From assembly GCA_004172865.1 (NCBI GenBank), contig SEBV01000003.1, positions 124,001 through 188,000 of the forward strand: a stretch of DNA of 64,000 nt, given 5' to 3'. This DNA is from Gammaproteobacteria bacterium (GTDB lineage: Bacteria > Pseudomonadota > Gammaproteobacteria > Pseudomonadales > Cellvibrionaceae). The position numbers were made by a program, and so were the translations under genes. How positions within the stretch are numbered: the stretch's first letter is position 1; each line of letters begins with the position of its first letter. The notes below the pieces were generated by a model. The model ran no database searches, was not told the DNA's origin, and saw only the letters and a list, made by a program, of their open reading frames with translations. Positions 44,005 to 53,992 of the stretch are shown one piece after another.

Positions 44005-47000
44005 ATGTTTCACTATACAAAGGGAATTGCTGCCCAATTGTTATTTTTGCTAGCCATATGCGTTAGCACCCACGTTTCAGCACTAACGGTAGATACCAGA
44101 TCAGACGGTGACTCCATCTACATTTTAAGCTCTGCTCCCAATAAAATTTCGCGTTACAGCATGGCAACAAAAAGTCAACTGGCTGATATTCCTCTGACCA
44201 AAATACCTACAGCATTTACGGTTGAAAATGGCAAAGCCTATATTGCATTTCACCGGGAGTTACGAGAGGTTGATCTTACAACTGGAGATAGCGTTTTTGT
44301 TCGCAACTCTAGTGAAGATCTGACAAATCTGACGCTTTTAAACGGTAACATTTATGCATCAGAAGCCAGCGGCACGCTGTATGTTATTAAACGAAGCGAC
44401 TTTAGCCTGATTGAGACAAATAGCTACAGTTATCGTGGTGCTACAGGCAATGTTGCGTCAAGTGTTGCCAATGCAATTTTCACGCGTTCAACGGGTGTAT
44501 CGCCTTCTGACATTGAAAAAGCCACTGTAGATGGGACCGGTAAAGTATCAACAATAATCGATAGCCCCTATCATGGTTCCTACCCTGATGCATCCCAACT
44601 GTATTTGAACGCGTCGCAAAGTAAAGTTTATGATAATGCTGGCATTATTTATTTTACTGCGGACTTGACCTACGCCGGCAGCTTGGCTGGTGCTGTTGAC
44701 TCTATAGTTTTTGTTGGGGATAACCCCATCACGCTTCGAGACAAAAAACTAACTTTATTTAATTCAAACCATATTGAACAAGGTCAACTGAATTTACAAA
44801 ATAAACCTGATTTTATCGCTACCTACAACAATACCTTGTTTGCGATTAAAACTAGCGATGCAGCCATAACCGTTGAGACTGCTGATTTATCTAGCTTTGA
44901 TTTGCCTGCGGTAGGTCAGCCAACAAATCCCGTAGGTCTTAATTTTGTGCCGGAATTTGTCCTCAATGATGGTGTCGATACGATTTATTTTATTGACCGT
45001 GAAACACTGAGCGTTTTTCGCTGGTCAATCAGTGAAAAGAAATACTTAACAACTCTCCCCTTGTTAAATCCCCCCACATGGGCAACTTATTCCGTTAAAC
45101 AAAAACGTTTATATCTAAGTTATGACTCTGGGAAGATTTCATATTTTTCCATTGCTCAAGCTAATCCAACTGAAGTTCACTTTGTGAATTTGCCCACCAA
45201 AACACGTGGGCTTTTAGCGTTCGATAATTATTTATTCGCGGTTGATAACTCAGGTGCATGGGCAACACACTATAGCTTTGCAGAAAATGGCACGCTCCTG
45301 GATTCTAGTGAATGGGCTTACATTGGTAATGAATACGTTTGGGATGCGGTTACTCATCGTATTTACAATCACCGCGACGATACCTCTCCTAATGATATTG
45401 TTTGGAGAGAGGTAGATTTACAAACTGGTAAATTTGTGGGAACAGGCGATTCGCCCTACCACGGCGATGTAATAAAAACACGCTATCCCTTGATCGTCAG
45501 TAACGACGGCGAATACATTCTCAATGGAGCCGGGCAAGTACTTGATGCATACACCGGCACTGTATTGAATGCGCTATCGAACAGCCTTACCTCAGCAGTT
45601 TGGGTCGGTAATAAATTAGTCACCATCAGTGACGCCCCAATTAATTTACAACTATGGAATAGTAATTTTTCGTTAGATTCTACGTTTCCATTAAGCGACT
45701 CAGTTAGCGCTAAAGTATTTAGCATGAATGGCCTTCTAGCTCTTATAAAACAACAATCAACTGGCCCTTCAGTAGTAACTTACGATTTAAATAATTTGCC
45801 AGACTCTGACGGCGATAGCATTAATGATTTAAAAGATAATTGCCCAACAGTTGCAAATACAAATCAAAAAAACTTTGACAACGATAGTACGGGTGATGCT
45901 TGCGATAGTGATGATGACAATGATGGCATACCGGATGAAACTGAAATTGCATTGGGCTTGAACCCACTGGATGCGTCTGATGCAGATTTAGATTTGGACG
46001 GTGACGGGTATACAAATCGCATTGAGTTTTTACTAGGCTCTACAATTAACGATAAAAATTCGGTGCCTACCGCACTTAGTACTTACAGTGAAAATTTTGA
46101 TGCGGGCTGGCCAAAAGGATTCTACGTGCCGCTCGGTGTATTGCCATGGTCCGTCCAGGACGGCGGAGTAAACTCAAGCAACGCACTTAGATCAACACCT
46201 TTCCACACAGTAGGAACTAAAAGCGAAATTTCATTTAGCGCACTCTTCAGTACAACTACAGCGAGCTTTAAATGGAGTAACAGCGGAAATAATTCTTATG
46301 TTTATCGGTTAAAAGTGTTAGTGGATTCACAAGAGGTTCTAAATACTTACGGTCAATATAGTAGTAATACATGGAGCACTACTTCATTTGCGGTGACTCC
46401 TGGCGTTCATAAAATAACCTTCCGTGTTGAAGCTGATTACCTTTGGGGCAATGAAGGAGACGTTAGTTTTTTAATTGACGATTTAAGTTTCGATCTTGAC
46501 TCCGACAATGATGGTGTTAACGATAAGCTTGATAATTGCCCTAACCATTATAATTATTGGCAAACCGACTCTGATGCTGACGGTACCGGCGATGAATGTG
46601 ATAAAGACCCATACAACAAAGATACTGATGGAGACGGCTATGGCGATGTTAAAGATAATTGCCCAGCTATTTCCAATGCAACTCAAGCGGATATTGATCA
46701 GGACGGAATGGGCGATGCCTGCGACCCGACCGACAACCGCCCTGCTGATACGGATAAAGATGGTATATACGATTACGCAGATAATTGCCCACTGATCAGC
46801 AATCCTTTACAGGAAAATATGGATCTTGATCAATATGGCGATGCTTGCGATGACGATAGAGATGGCGATGGCATAAGTAATGACGTAGAAGCAAAATACA
46901 GCTTTCTAAATCCCAATGATCCTAAAGATGCGCTGCTCGACCAGGATGGTGACGGAGCAGCAAATGCATTTGAAATCAAATCAGGATTTGCACCAGATAA

Positions 47001-47718
47001 GGCGAATACATATCAAAATGTTAACTTGCTTGATTACTATCCAATCGGGGACATTGAGTTCACTTACGTAAGTGATGCCGCTAATTTTTTACGTATCAGT
47101 ATGAAAAAATCGACTGTAAATGGTCAGTATCTTGTTAGTGATGGCTCTGGGTGGACAACTACCTTTGAGCGCAAAACAACTGGCATTTATATTTTAAGTG
47201 GCAGTTTTTTACAAAATGAAACTTCTTCAGCTAATTACAAATATATGTACAAGAATTGGATGGTGTTGCCTAATGCCTTGAAACTAGGCGCGGTGGTGGC
47301 TTTGGAAAGCACTATAGACGGCACACTGAGCAGCAGTCCTGAATATAATTTCAGCGAAAAAGTGACTCGCACAATCCAGCTTGTAGAAATTTCTGAGGCC
47401 GAGTGGAAAGGTAAAAAATACCCAGCGATAACATTGGAATTTACAAATAGTTATTTTTTAGGTGGGGATATTCAACGCTATCGTCAAACCTTTCTAAAAG
47501 GTTTGGGAGCATTAGAAGAAGATATGTATAAGTTAGAATCGGTTACGATTACAAATCTTGATAATCCGGTAAGCGAAACTGGAAGTAGTGGTAATAGTGG
47601 AGGCAGTAGCGATGGTGGTGGTAAAAAATCCGGCGGCGGCTCAGTTAGTTATTTGATATTACTTTTGCTAGCGTCATATATTTTTGCTAGTGGCATGACA
47701 GGAAAAAAATCGATTTAA
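44005..47718 (+). CDS. large secreted protein with thrombospondin type 3-like repeats and GlyGly-CTERM-like tail
   Basis: I place the start at the ATG at 44005 (1237 residues): it has GGAG five bases upstream and opens a clear Sec signal peptide ending near VSA (about residue 25). An upstream ATG at 43951 would spoil the signal. Residues ~25-595 look like a beta-propeller with repeated short beta motifs. Asp-rich calcium-binding, thrombospondin type 3-like repeats (DSDGDS, DNCP, GDACD) lie at ~599-675 and ~831-1005, separated by a jelly-roll-like domain. The C-terminus has a Gly/Ser linker, GGGS, a hydrophobic helix and KK, the layout of GlyGly-CTERM proteins cleaved by rhombosortase and sent out by type II secretion. 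Function unknown; adhesion or polysaccharide binding is possible. Confidence 0.82.
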   Translation: MFHYTKGIAAQLLFLLAICVSTHVSALTVDTRSDGDSIYILSSAPNKISRYSMATKSQLADIPLTKIPTAFTVENGKAYIAFHRELREVDLTTGDSVFVRNSSEDLTNLTLLNGNIYASEASGTLYVIKRSDFSLIETNSYSYRGATGNVASSVANAIFTRSTGVSPSDIEKATVDGTGKVSTIIDSPYHGSYPDASQLYLNASQSKVYDNAGIIYFTADLTYAGSLAGAVDSIVFVGDNPITLRDKKLTLFNSNHIEQGQLNLQNKPDFIATYNNTLFAIKTSDAAITVETADLSSFDLPAVGQPTNPVGLNFVPEFVLNDGVDTIYFIDRETLSVFRWSISEKKYLTTLPLLNPPTWATYSVKQKRLYLSYDSGKISYFSIAQANPTEVHFVNLPTKTRGLLAFDNYLFAVDNSGAWATHYSFAENGTLLDSSEWAYIGNEYVWDAVTHRIYNHRDDTSPNDIVWREVDLQTGKFVGTGDSPYHGDVIKTRYPLIVSNDGEYILNGAGQVLDAYTGTVLNALSNSLTSAVWVGNKLVTISDAPINLQLWNSNFSLDSTFPLSDSVSAKVFSMNGLLALIKQQSTGPSVVTYDLNNLPDSDGDSINDLKDNCPTVANTNQKNFDNDSTGDACDSDDDNDGIPDETEIALGLNPLDASDADLDLDGDGYTNRIEFLLGSTINDKNSVPTALSTYSENFDAGWPKGFYVPLGVLPWSVQDGGVNSSNALRSTPFHTVGTKSEISFSALFSTTTASFKWSNSGNNSYVYRLKVLVDSQEVLNTYGQYSSNTWSTTSFAVTPGVHKITFRVEADYLWGNEGDVSFLIDDLSFDLDSDNDGVNDKLDNCPNHYNYWQTDSDADGTGDECDKDPYNKDTDGDGYGDVKDNCPAISNATQADIDQDGMGDACDPTDNRPADTDKDGIYDYADNCPLISNPLQENMDLDQYGDACDDDRDGDGISNDVEAKYSFLNPNDPKDALLDQDGDGAANAFEIKSGFAPDKANTYQNVNLLDYYPIGDIEFTYVSDAANFLRISMKKSTVNGQYLVSDGSGWTTTFERKTTGIYILSGSFLQNETSSANYKYMYKNWMVLPNALKLGAVVALESTIDGTLSSSPEYNFSEKVTRTIQLVEISEAEWKGKKYPAITLEFTNSYFLGGDIQRYRQTFLKGLGALEEDMYKLESVTITNLDNPVSETGSSGNSGGSSDGGGKKSGGGSVSYLILLLLASYIFASGMTGKKSI

Positions 47719-47748
47719 AAATAAATTTAATATTTTTTTCGTTAACAA

Positions 47749-47778
47749 GCCCCGCCCTAAAAAGTGGGGTTTTGTTTT
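47749..47778 (+). terminator. terminator of the large secreted protein gene
   Basis: Arms CCCCGC and GTGGGG (one G-T pair) around CCTAAAAA, followed by TTTTGTTTTT. It lies about 30 bases beyond the stop. Confidence 0.65.
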
Positions 47779-47976
47779 TGGTAAATAAGCGTTAGATGAT
47801 TATCCAAATTTCCTATAACACTTCAATTTTTTATAATGTGCAATAGTGTTCTAAATTGGTTTTAAACAAGCTAAAAAATGCGATAGCATAAAATAGCAGA
47901 GGTACGCTATTACTAAAACATTCAAAGTACCGCGCTTTAGTATCGGTAAATATAAAGATAAGAAAGTGTTTTCAAT

Positions 47977-48004
47977 AAAAAACCCAGCCTTTAGCTGGGT
48001 TTTT
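47977..48004. terminator. terminator of the prfB-lysS unit
   Basis: Arms AACCCAGC and GCTGGGTT with a 5-base loop, with A-run and T-run flanks so that it can act on both strands. It lies about 30 bases beyond the lysS stop. Confidence 0.85.
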
Positions 48005-48034
48005 CAATCGTCTACAGCGACTTAGGCCATCGTA

Positions 48035-49531
48035 CTACTCAGGTCGCATATGCGGAAACAACAACACATCCCTAATCGACGGTGCATTTGCAAACAACAT
48101 AATTAAGCGGTCGATACCAATCCCCTGCCCTGCAGTTGGTGGCAAACCATATTCCAATGCGCGAACGAAATCTGCATCGTAGTGCATGGCTTCATCATCT
48201 CCGGCGTCTTTTTCGCGGACTTGTTGCATAAAACGTTCGGCTTGATCTTCTGCGTCATTTAATTCTGAGAAGCCGTTTGCTAATTCGCGGCCGCCGATGA
48301 AAAATTCGAAGCGATCTGTTACTGCAGGATTGTGATCGCTGCGACGTGCGAGTGGTGAAATTTCAATTGGATATTCGGTAATGAAAGTTGGTTGATCCAA
48401 TTTGTGCTCAACGGTTTCTTCAAAAATTTCAGTTTGAATTTTGCCGAGTGCAGTACCTGGTTTGATTTTTAAACCTAATGCTTCGGCTGCTTTAGTTGCG
48501 CCTTCAATGGTACTTAATTGCTCCGCCGTAATTTGCGGATTGTAGTGCAATACCGAATCAAACATGCTTAAACGCGCGAAAGGCTTACCAAAATCGTATT
48601 CACTTTCTTGATATTTTAGCGTGGTAGTGCCCATTACTTCCTGACACATTTTGCGCAGCATATCTTCAGTTAAATCCATCAAGTCCTTGTAGTCAGCGTA
48701 AGCTTGATAGAATTCCATCATGGTGAATTCTGGATTGTGGCGAGTGGATACGCCTTCGTTACGGAAGTTGCGGTTAATTTCAAACACACGTTCAAAACCA
48801 CCAACTACCAAACGCTTCAAATACAACTCTGGTGCGATACGCAAAAACATTTGCATATCCAGCGCGTTGTGATGAGTAATAAATGGCTTAGCAGACGCAC
48901 CACCAGGAATCACATGCAACATGGGAGTTTCCACTTCCATAAAGTCACGGCCAACCATGTATTGGCGAATAAAGTTGATGCACTGTGAACGCAAACGGAA
49001 AGTGTCGCGCACTTCTGGATTTACAATTAAATCGACGTAGCGCTGACGATAACGAATTTCCTGATCGTTCAAGCCGTGATATTTATCGGGCAGTGGACGC
49101 AAACCTTTGGTGAGCAATTGATACTCTTCCAAATTCACGTACAAATCACCTTTACCCGATTTATGCAGCGCCCCTTTTATACCAACGATATCGCCGATAT
49201 CCCACACGCCCCATTTATTTTTTACATCTTCTTGCGCCGCTTTGTCGGCATACAATTGAATGCTGCCGTGGCCATCTTGCAACACTAAAAATGGACCGCG
49301 TTTTGCCATGATACGACCAGCAACGCTGACAATATGATTTAGCGCTTCTAATTCTTCTTTAGTTTTTTCGCCAAATTGATTTTGCAATTCCTGACTTTTA
49401 TTGGCTGGTTTGAAGTCATTTGGAAAAGCATTGCCTTTCTCACGAATTGCATCCAATTTACTGCGACGTTCCGCAATTAATTTGTTTTCGTCTTGCGCCT
49501 GTGGAGAATTAGTTTCGTTAGTCATAGTCAT
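48035..49531 (-). CDS. lysS: lysyl-tRNA synthetase, class II
   Basis: Charges tRNA-Lys. The ~498 residues comprise an N-terminal OB-fold anticodon-binding domain ([17 protein letters not shown] region) and a class II catalytic core with motif 2 ([14 protein letters not shown]) and motif 3 ([11 protein letters not shown]). Length is that of E. coli LysS. The start is uncertain: ATG at 49531, ATG at 49525 and GTG at 49534 are all in frame, without a clear ribosome-binding site; I use 49531. It lies 44 bases downstream of prfB, the prfB-lysS order known from E. coli. Confidence 0.96.
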   Translation of the reverse strand: MTMTNETNSPQAQDENKLIAERRSKLDAIREKGNAFPNDFKPANKSQELQNQFGEKTKEELEALNHIVSVAGRIMAKRGPFLVLQDGHGSIQLYADKAAQEDVKNKWGVWDIGDIVGIKGALHKSGKGDLYVNLEEYQLLTKGLRPLPDKYHGLNDQEIRYRQRYVDLIVNPEVRDTFRLRSQCINFIRQYMVGRDFMEVETPMLHVIPGGASAKPFITHHNALDMQMFLRIAPELYLKRLVVGGFERVFEINRNFRNEGVSTRHNPEFTMMEFYQAYADYKDLMDLTEDMLRKMCQEVMGTTTLKYQESEYDFGKPFARLSMFDSVLHYNPQITAEQLSTIEGATKAAEALGLKIKPGTALGKIQTEIFEETVEHKLDQPTFITEYPIEISPLARRSDHNPAVTDRFEFFIGGRELANGFSELNDAEDQAERFMQQVREKDAGDDEAMHYDADFVRALEYGLPPTAGQGIGIDRLIMLFANAPSIRDVLLFPHMRPE

Positions 49532-49575
49532 CACTGATTGATTGCTAAAGTAAATTAAAATAAATCGAAATTAAA

Positions 49576-50671
49576 TTACAAACCGGCCTTCAAGCTCTCA
49601 ACCATAAATTGATCGAGTGAGCCATCTAAAACCGCTTGGCAGTTACTGGTTTGTACGTTGGTGCGTAAGTCTTTAATGCGCGAATCGTCCAATACATAGG
49701 AACGGATTTGACTGCCCCAGCCGATGTCAGATTTGCTATCTTCCATCGCTTGTTTTTCTGCGTTGCGTTTTTGCATTTCATGTTCGTACATTTTTGCACG
49801 CAACATTTTGTAAGCTTGATCGCGGTTCGCGTGTTGTGAGCGTTCGTTTTGGCATTGCACCACAATGTTGGTTGGGATATGCGTAATACGTACCGCCGAA
49901 TCAGTTTTGTTTACGTGCTGACCACCTGCCCCACTTGCGCGATAAGTATCGATACGCAAATCAGATGGATTAATATCGATTTCAATATTGTCATCAATTT
50001 CTGGCGATACAAATACGGAACAAAAAGAGGTGTGGCGACGATTGCCCGAATCGAATGGCGATTTACGCACTAAGCGATGCACGCCAGTTTCGGTACGCAG
50101 CCAACCAAAAGCGTATTCACCTTCGTAGCGAATGGTCGCACTTTTAATGCCAGCCACATCGCCTGCGGAACATTCTTCCAAGGTAACTTTGAAGCCTTTG
50201 GCTTCGCCCCAACGCAAATACATGCGCAATACCATTTCGGCCCAGTCCTGGGCTTCGGTGCCGCCGGAACCGGATTGGATATCGAGGTAGGCGTTGTTGG
50301 GGTCCATCTCGCCGGAGAACATACGGCGGAATTCAAGGGCGGCGAGTTGCTGATCGAGACGGTCGATTTCAGATTGCACATCGGCAACGCTGGCTTCGTC
50401 GTCCTCTTCGACGGCCATATCCAGCAATTCGCGACAATCGCTAACGCCAATGTCGAGGTCATCAATAGTTTTTACGACGTTTTCGAGACTGGAGCGTTCG
50501 CGGCCAAGGGTTTGCGCGCGTTCAGGATTTTCCCAAACATTGGATTCGCCAAGCTCAAGCTCGACTTCAGTTAAGCGTTCTTTCTTGGTGGCGTAGTCAA
50601 AGATACCCCCTGAGCACATTGGTGCGCTCGGTAAGGTCTTTTAAAGCATTTAATAGCGGGTTAATTTCCAT
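49576..50671 (-). CDS. prfB: peptide chain release factor 2, made by programmed +1 frameshift
   Basis: Recognises UAA and UGA stop codons and releases the peptide. The full gene starts at the ATG at 50671: 24 codons ([20 protein letters not shown], then RGYL) lead to an in-frame TGA at 50597-50599. This is the classical RF2 frameshift site: AGGGGG, TAT, CTT, TGA, C. Slipping +1 on CTT joins the short frame to the main frame (DYATKKE...), giving about 364 residues, the E. coli length. The stop-recognition SPF (KSPFDSG) and catalytic GGQ (GAGGQHVN) motifs are intact. RF2 shortage at UGA promotes the shift, so the gene is autoregulated. A frame read only from within the main part would miss the true N-terminus. 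Confidence 0.97.
50596..50611 (-). promoter_or_regulatory. RF2 programmed +1 frameshift site
   Basis: On the minus strand: an internal Shine-Dalgarno AGGGGG, then TAT CTT TGA C. The spacing between the purine run and the slippery CTT equals that of E. coli prfB. Release by RF2 at TGA competes with the shift. Confidence 0.96.
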
Positions 50672-50692
50672 AACTAGAAGCGCTGCAAAAAT

Positions 50693-50713
50693 AAAAAGTC
50701 GCGCATTCTACCC
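50693..50713 (-). promoter_or_regulatory. predicted prfB-lysS promoter with GC-rich discriminator
   Basis: On the minus strand, -10 TAGAAT (50705-50710) followed by GCGCGAC and a five-base T-run, about 35 bases upstream of the prfB ATG. It has no TGn extension and no clear -35. Confidence 0.5.
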
Positions 50714-50963
50714 TAGCGAAGGGTTGGAATTCTATTTTATGCTGGAAATACAGCAAAAAAAGGCCCTGTTTACGGGGAAAAATCGTCAATTGCGGCAACA
50801 AACGCTTGTAACATTAATAGCTTCAGCAGTCGGCTTACGCCCGATCACCAATCCAGAAAATAGTTAGGACTATTTGATACTTCCCATCCAGGTAGATATA
50901 CGTAAGTATGAGCGGCTGGTAGCTTGGCTATGATTTTAAACTCAATTTTTAAGCGGGACTATT

Positions 50964-51923
50964 GTGATTGATTCACCTCTTGCGACCTTCGGTTTTGCAT
51001 TTTCGGTAACGGCACCTATTTTTGTGATGCTTATCCTCGGGATTGTATTAAAACGCATCCAGATGATTGACGATAATTTTGTAAAATCGGCATCCACGAT
51101 TGTCTTTAATATTGGCCTACCAGTTTTGCTATTTAACAGCTGCGCGAAGGTCGACTTTTCGCAAGCAGCAGATAGTCGTTTATTAATTGCCGGTGGAATA
51201 ATGACGTTCGCAGTATTTTATCTCAGTGGTATTACCGCGCATTGGCATTTAAAAGATAAACGCGACCGCGGCGTATTTGTACAAGGTGCATTTCGAGGCA
51301 ATCTGGTTATTTTGGGTTTGGCATTTTGCGCTAATGCTTATGGTGAAGCGGGCGTGGCAATCGCATCACTTCCAGTTGCGGTGACTGTTGTTATTTATAA
51401 CGCGCTTTCCGTTTATTCACTCAACCAAAGTTTAAATACACAAGCAGAAACCTCTTGGAAAAAAACACTTTTCGATATTCTTAAAAACCCCTTGATCATT
51501 AGCATCGCATTGGGATTGATTGCAAATATATTGAGTTTTCATTTACCAAAAATGTTGCAAGACAGCAGTGACTACTTAACTCAAATGGTATTACCGCTTG
51601 CATTAATTTGTGTCGGTGGCGCGCTGGATTTAAAGCAATTACGCAAAAGTGATGATGGCTCCTTAGCGGCAAGCGTGTGGAAATTAATTGCATCGCCAAT
51701 TATCGCCTGCGCAATTGCGATTGCTCTCGGTGTGCGCGGACAAAATCTTGCAATTTTATTTTTACTGGCGTCATCACCCAGTGCAACCGTTGGCTTCGCG
51801 ATGGTTCACGCAATGAATGGCAATGCAAAATTAGCGGCAAATATTATTGTGCAAACAACGCTGGGGGCAATGATAACGGTAACGGCGGGATTGTGGATAT
51901 TGCAAATAACAGGATTGGTTTAG
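50964..51923 (+). CDS. AEC family transporter
   Basis: A 319-residue inner-membrane carrier of the auxin efflux carrier (AEC) family with about ten helices. Typical stretches are VMLILGIVLKRIQMIDD near the N-terminus, GAFRGNLVILGLAFCANAYG in the middle, and SPSATVGFAMVHAMNGNAKLA near the C-terminus. Bacterial members carry malate, malonate or other small organic acids; the substrate here is unknown. The start is GTG. It converges on the DUF2802 gene with only 19 bases between, and no hairpin terminator is visible there. Confidence 0.88.
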   Translation: MIDSPLATFGFAFSVTAPIFVMLILGIVLKRIQMIDDNFVKSASTIVFNIGLPVLLFNSCAKVDFSQAADSRLLIAGGIMTFAVFYLSGITAHWHLKDKRDRGVFVQGAFRGNLVILGLAFCANAYGEAGVAIASLPVAVTVVIYNALSVYSLNQSLNTQAETSWKKTLFDILKNPLIISIALGLIANILSFHLPKMLQDSSDYLTQMVLPLALICVGGALDLKQLRKSDDGSLAASVWKLIASPIIACAIAIALGVRGQNLAILFLLASSPSATVGFAMVHAMNGNAKLAANIIVQTTLGAMITVTAGLWILQITGLV

Positions 51924-51942
51924 AAGTTAGCGATGGGCAAAA

Positions 51943-52344
51943 TTACTTAATGCCATCCGCATTGGATTGCATCATTTGAATAAGAGAGGCTTCAGCGCGG
52001 GATAAACCGCAGCGGCGTGCAACTTCTTCGGCATCCAGTCCTAATTTAAATAATTGTGCGGCTTGTGAATAAGGTTGGAAATCTTCGTCGTTGTAGTAAT
52101 CGATTTTTTTGTCGGCTTTTTGCGGTTCTTGCAAGCGCTTTTCCATCGCCAATAAACGCTGACCCATTCCGACTGAGCCACTGTTTGACAACGCCAAGTC
52201 GCGTGTAAATTTTTGAATAAGTTGTTCAGTATTTGTCTGTTGCGCACGCGCTACTTTCAAACTTTTAAACGCAACAAACAATGCCACAACACTGACAAGG
52301 AGGCTGGCGATTAGCCCGATTTCAAGTGTTGTTAATGGCATCAT
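51943..52344 (-). CDS. DUF2802 family protein of the chemotaxis cluster
   Basis: A 133-residue protein with one N-terminal transmembrane helix (about 9-28), a helical stretch and a C-terminal HTH-like segment (GLDAEEVARRCGLSRAEASLI). It fits DUF2802, which follows cheW in Pseudomonas and related polar flagellates; its function is not known. It is last in the minus-strand unit parC, parP, cheW, DUF2802, with 142 bases between it and cheW. Confidence 0.83.
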   Translation of the reverse strand: MMPLTTLEIGLIASLLVSVVALFVAFKSLKVARAQQTNTEQLIQKFTRDLALSNSGSVGMGQRLLAMEKRLQEPQKADKKIDYYNDEDFQPYSQAAQLFKLGLDAEEVARRCGLSRAEASLIQMMQSNADGIK

Positions 52345-52486
52345 TTCTCCAATTGGTTCTTCGATTTAGACTTCGATTTTTGTGATGATAGCAAGGCATT
52401 TTTTGATAGCAAGAAAGGAGTTTATTTTAATAAATGACTTTTTTGATACCAAAAAATAATGCAGCTAGCGCGCAAAAAGTGAAGCT

Positions 52487-52972
52487 CTAAACGTCCTCTA
52501 GCTCGTTCCACTCTTCACTGGTCAGTAGTTTATTCAATTCGATCAAAATAAGCAGCTCATTATTTTTATGGCAGACGCCTTGAATAAATTTCGCTGATTC
52601 TTCATTACCTACATTCGGTGCCATTTCAATTTCTGACTGGCGCAAGTAAACAACTTCTGCAACGCTATCCACTAAAATACCGATTACGTGACGATCAGTT
52701 TCAATAATCACAATTCTTGTGTTGTCGGTAATATCACCGCTTGGCAAATTAAAGCGATGGCGAGTGTCGATAACGGTTACGACGTTACCGCGCAGATTAA
52801 TAATCCCAAGTACATAGGAGGGAGCACCAGGCACAGGGGCGATTTCGGTATAGCGCAACACTTCTTGCACCTGCATTACATTGATGCCGTAGGTTTCACC
52901 ATCTAAACGGAAAGTTACCCACTGAAGGACTGGATCATCTGTGCTTTTATTTTTAACTACATCATTTGCCAT
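52487..52972 (-). CDS. cheW: chemotaxis coupling protein CheW
   Basis: Couples chemoreceptors to CheA in the chemosensory array. I place the start at the ATG at 52972 (161 residues), which has GAGGAAA at the right distance; the upstream frame to 53020 gives an N-terminus that is not CheW-like. The protein is one CheW beta-barrel domain, with the typical WVTFRLDGETYGINVMQVQEVLRY, APSYVLGIINLRGNVVTVID and ILVDSVAEV stretches. It lies 96 bases downstream of parP in the same cluster. Confidence 0.95.
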   Translation of the reverse strand: MANDVVKNKSTDDPVLQWVTFRLDGETYGINVMQVQEVLRYTEIAPVPGAPSYVLGIINLRGNVVTVIDTRHRFNLPSGDITDNTRIVIIETDRHVIGILVDSVAEVVYLRQSEIEMAPNVGNEESAKFIQGVCHKNNELLILIELNKLLTSEEWNELEDV

Positions 52973-53068
52973 AAAAATTTCCTCAGGAACTATGCCTGGT
53001 GTCAATTGCAGTGTCCACAATGTGGATAATCGATATAACTATAGACGACGCTCGTTGCTACGCCAGTT

Positions 53069-53992
53069 TCAAGCCCGGCTTTTCATAGCATTCTTGTCGG
53101 CATCGACCAGCATTTGACCAATCATGGGAATATCGAGCAAGGCGCACATATGTTCCTTTACCGTTCCCGCCAACCACGGACGTTTGCTGCGATCACCGCG
53201 CCATTTAACCTCGTCCGGTTGGAGGCTGATTGGCTGATTAACCGAATCCACCGCCAAGCCCCATGGGACGCCATTAATGGATACAACGTATTTCGCGCTT
53301 TTCACAAAACTTTCATCGTACCGTTCCGGCATTACAAATTTTGCCGTATTTACCGTGCGGATTTTTCCTTGTGGAGTAGGCTGCAAACCCATAAACCAAT
53401 CGGCCTGACCGAATAATGGCGTCAGCTCATCGGTTATAGGTTGGATTTGCCCTAGCGAAACCAGAGGAACCGCGAGTGTCAAACCAGAGACTTTAAACAG
53501 GAGAACATCGAAACGCGATTGTGCCCACTGTGGCTGGCCGTTGGGCATCCATTCCAATCCGGGCATTTGAAATTGTTGAGTAACGATTTCAGCTTCGACA
53601 ACAGTAGGCGTTTCAATTTTTTGTTGGATCTCAACAATCGGCGGCGCAGTTTCTATCACCCATTCCTGAATTTCAGTCGGGTCTGCCACAAACGCCGTTT
53701 TCACCTGAACAATAGGCGCGACCGCAATTTTTGGTTGGGCGCTGCTTAATAATTTTTGTAGCTTTTGCTTTTTATCCGTATCAGGTTCGGCAAATTCCGG
53801 TAGCGTTTTGGTTGCGCTTTTTCGTACGGCGGCCGAGTGCGCAATTGGTATTTTTGCAGGGGCTTTTTCGATCTGTGGATTTGTATTCTTTGCTAAAATC
53901 TCTACTTTTGGCGCAGATAAAAAATCATCCGATGGTAATAACTCATCAAAATAATCTTGCAAACTATCGAACGGATTTTTGATATCACTCAC
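53069..53992 (-). CDS. parP: ParP-like CheW-domain protein for polar array localisation
   Basis: A 307-residue protein with a disordered Pro/Ala/Lys-rich N-terminal half (about 1-145) and a C-terminal CheW-like domain (about 160-290, starting RFDVLLFKVSGLTLAVPL). This layout and its overlap with the ParA-type ATPase gene match Vibrio ParP, whose N-terminus binds ParC and whose CheW-like AIF domain contacts CheA and receptors. Its role is to keep arrays at the cell pole and pass them to daughters. It overlaps parC by four bases (ATGA). The assignment rests on architecture and gene order. Confidence 0.85.
   Translation of the reverse strand: MSDIKNPFDSLQDYFDELLPSDDFLSAPKVEILAKNTNPQIEKAPAKIPIAHSAAVRKSATKTLPEFAEPDTDKKQKLQKLLSSAQPKIAVAPIVQVKTAFVADPTEIQEWVIETAPPIVEIQQKIETPTVVEAEIVTQQFQMPGLEWMPNGQPQWAQSRFDVLLFKVSGLTLAVPLVSLGQIQPITDELTPLFGQADWFMGLQPTPQGKIRTVNTAKFVMPERYDESFVKSAKYVVSINGVPWGLAVDSVNQPISLQPDEVKWRGDRSKRPWLAGTVKEHMCALLDIPMIGQMLVDADKNAMKSRA

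Larger units (their letters stand above)
47719..48034. other. intergenic region with two terminators
   Basis: Besides the two hairpin terminators annotated at 47749-47778 and 47977-48004, the AT-rich middle shows no coding frame, RNA gene or repeat that I can support. Confidence 0.5.

Noticed and set aside
50739-50867. A 42-codon plus-strand frame upstream of the AEC transporter gene
   Set aside because: No convincing ribosome-binding site, no recognisable family, and it lies next to the prfB promoter; too weak to call a gene.
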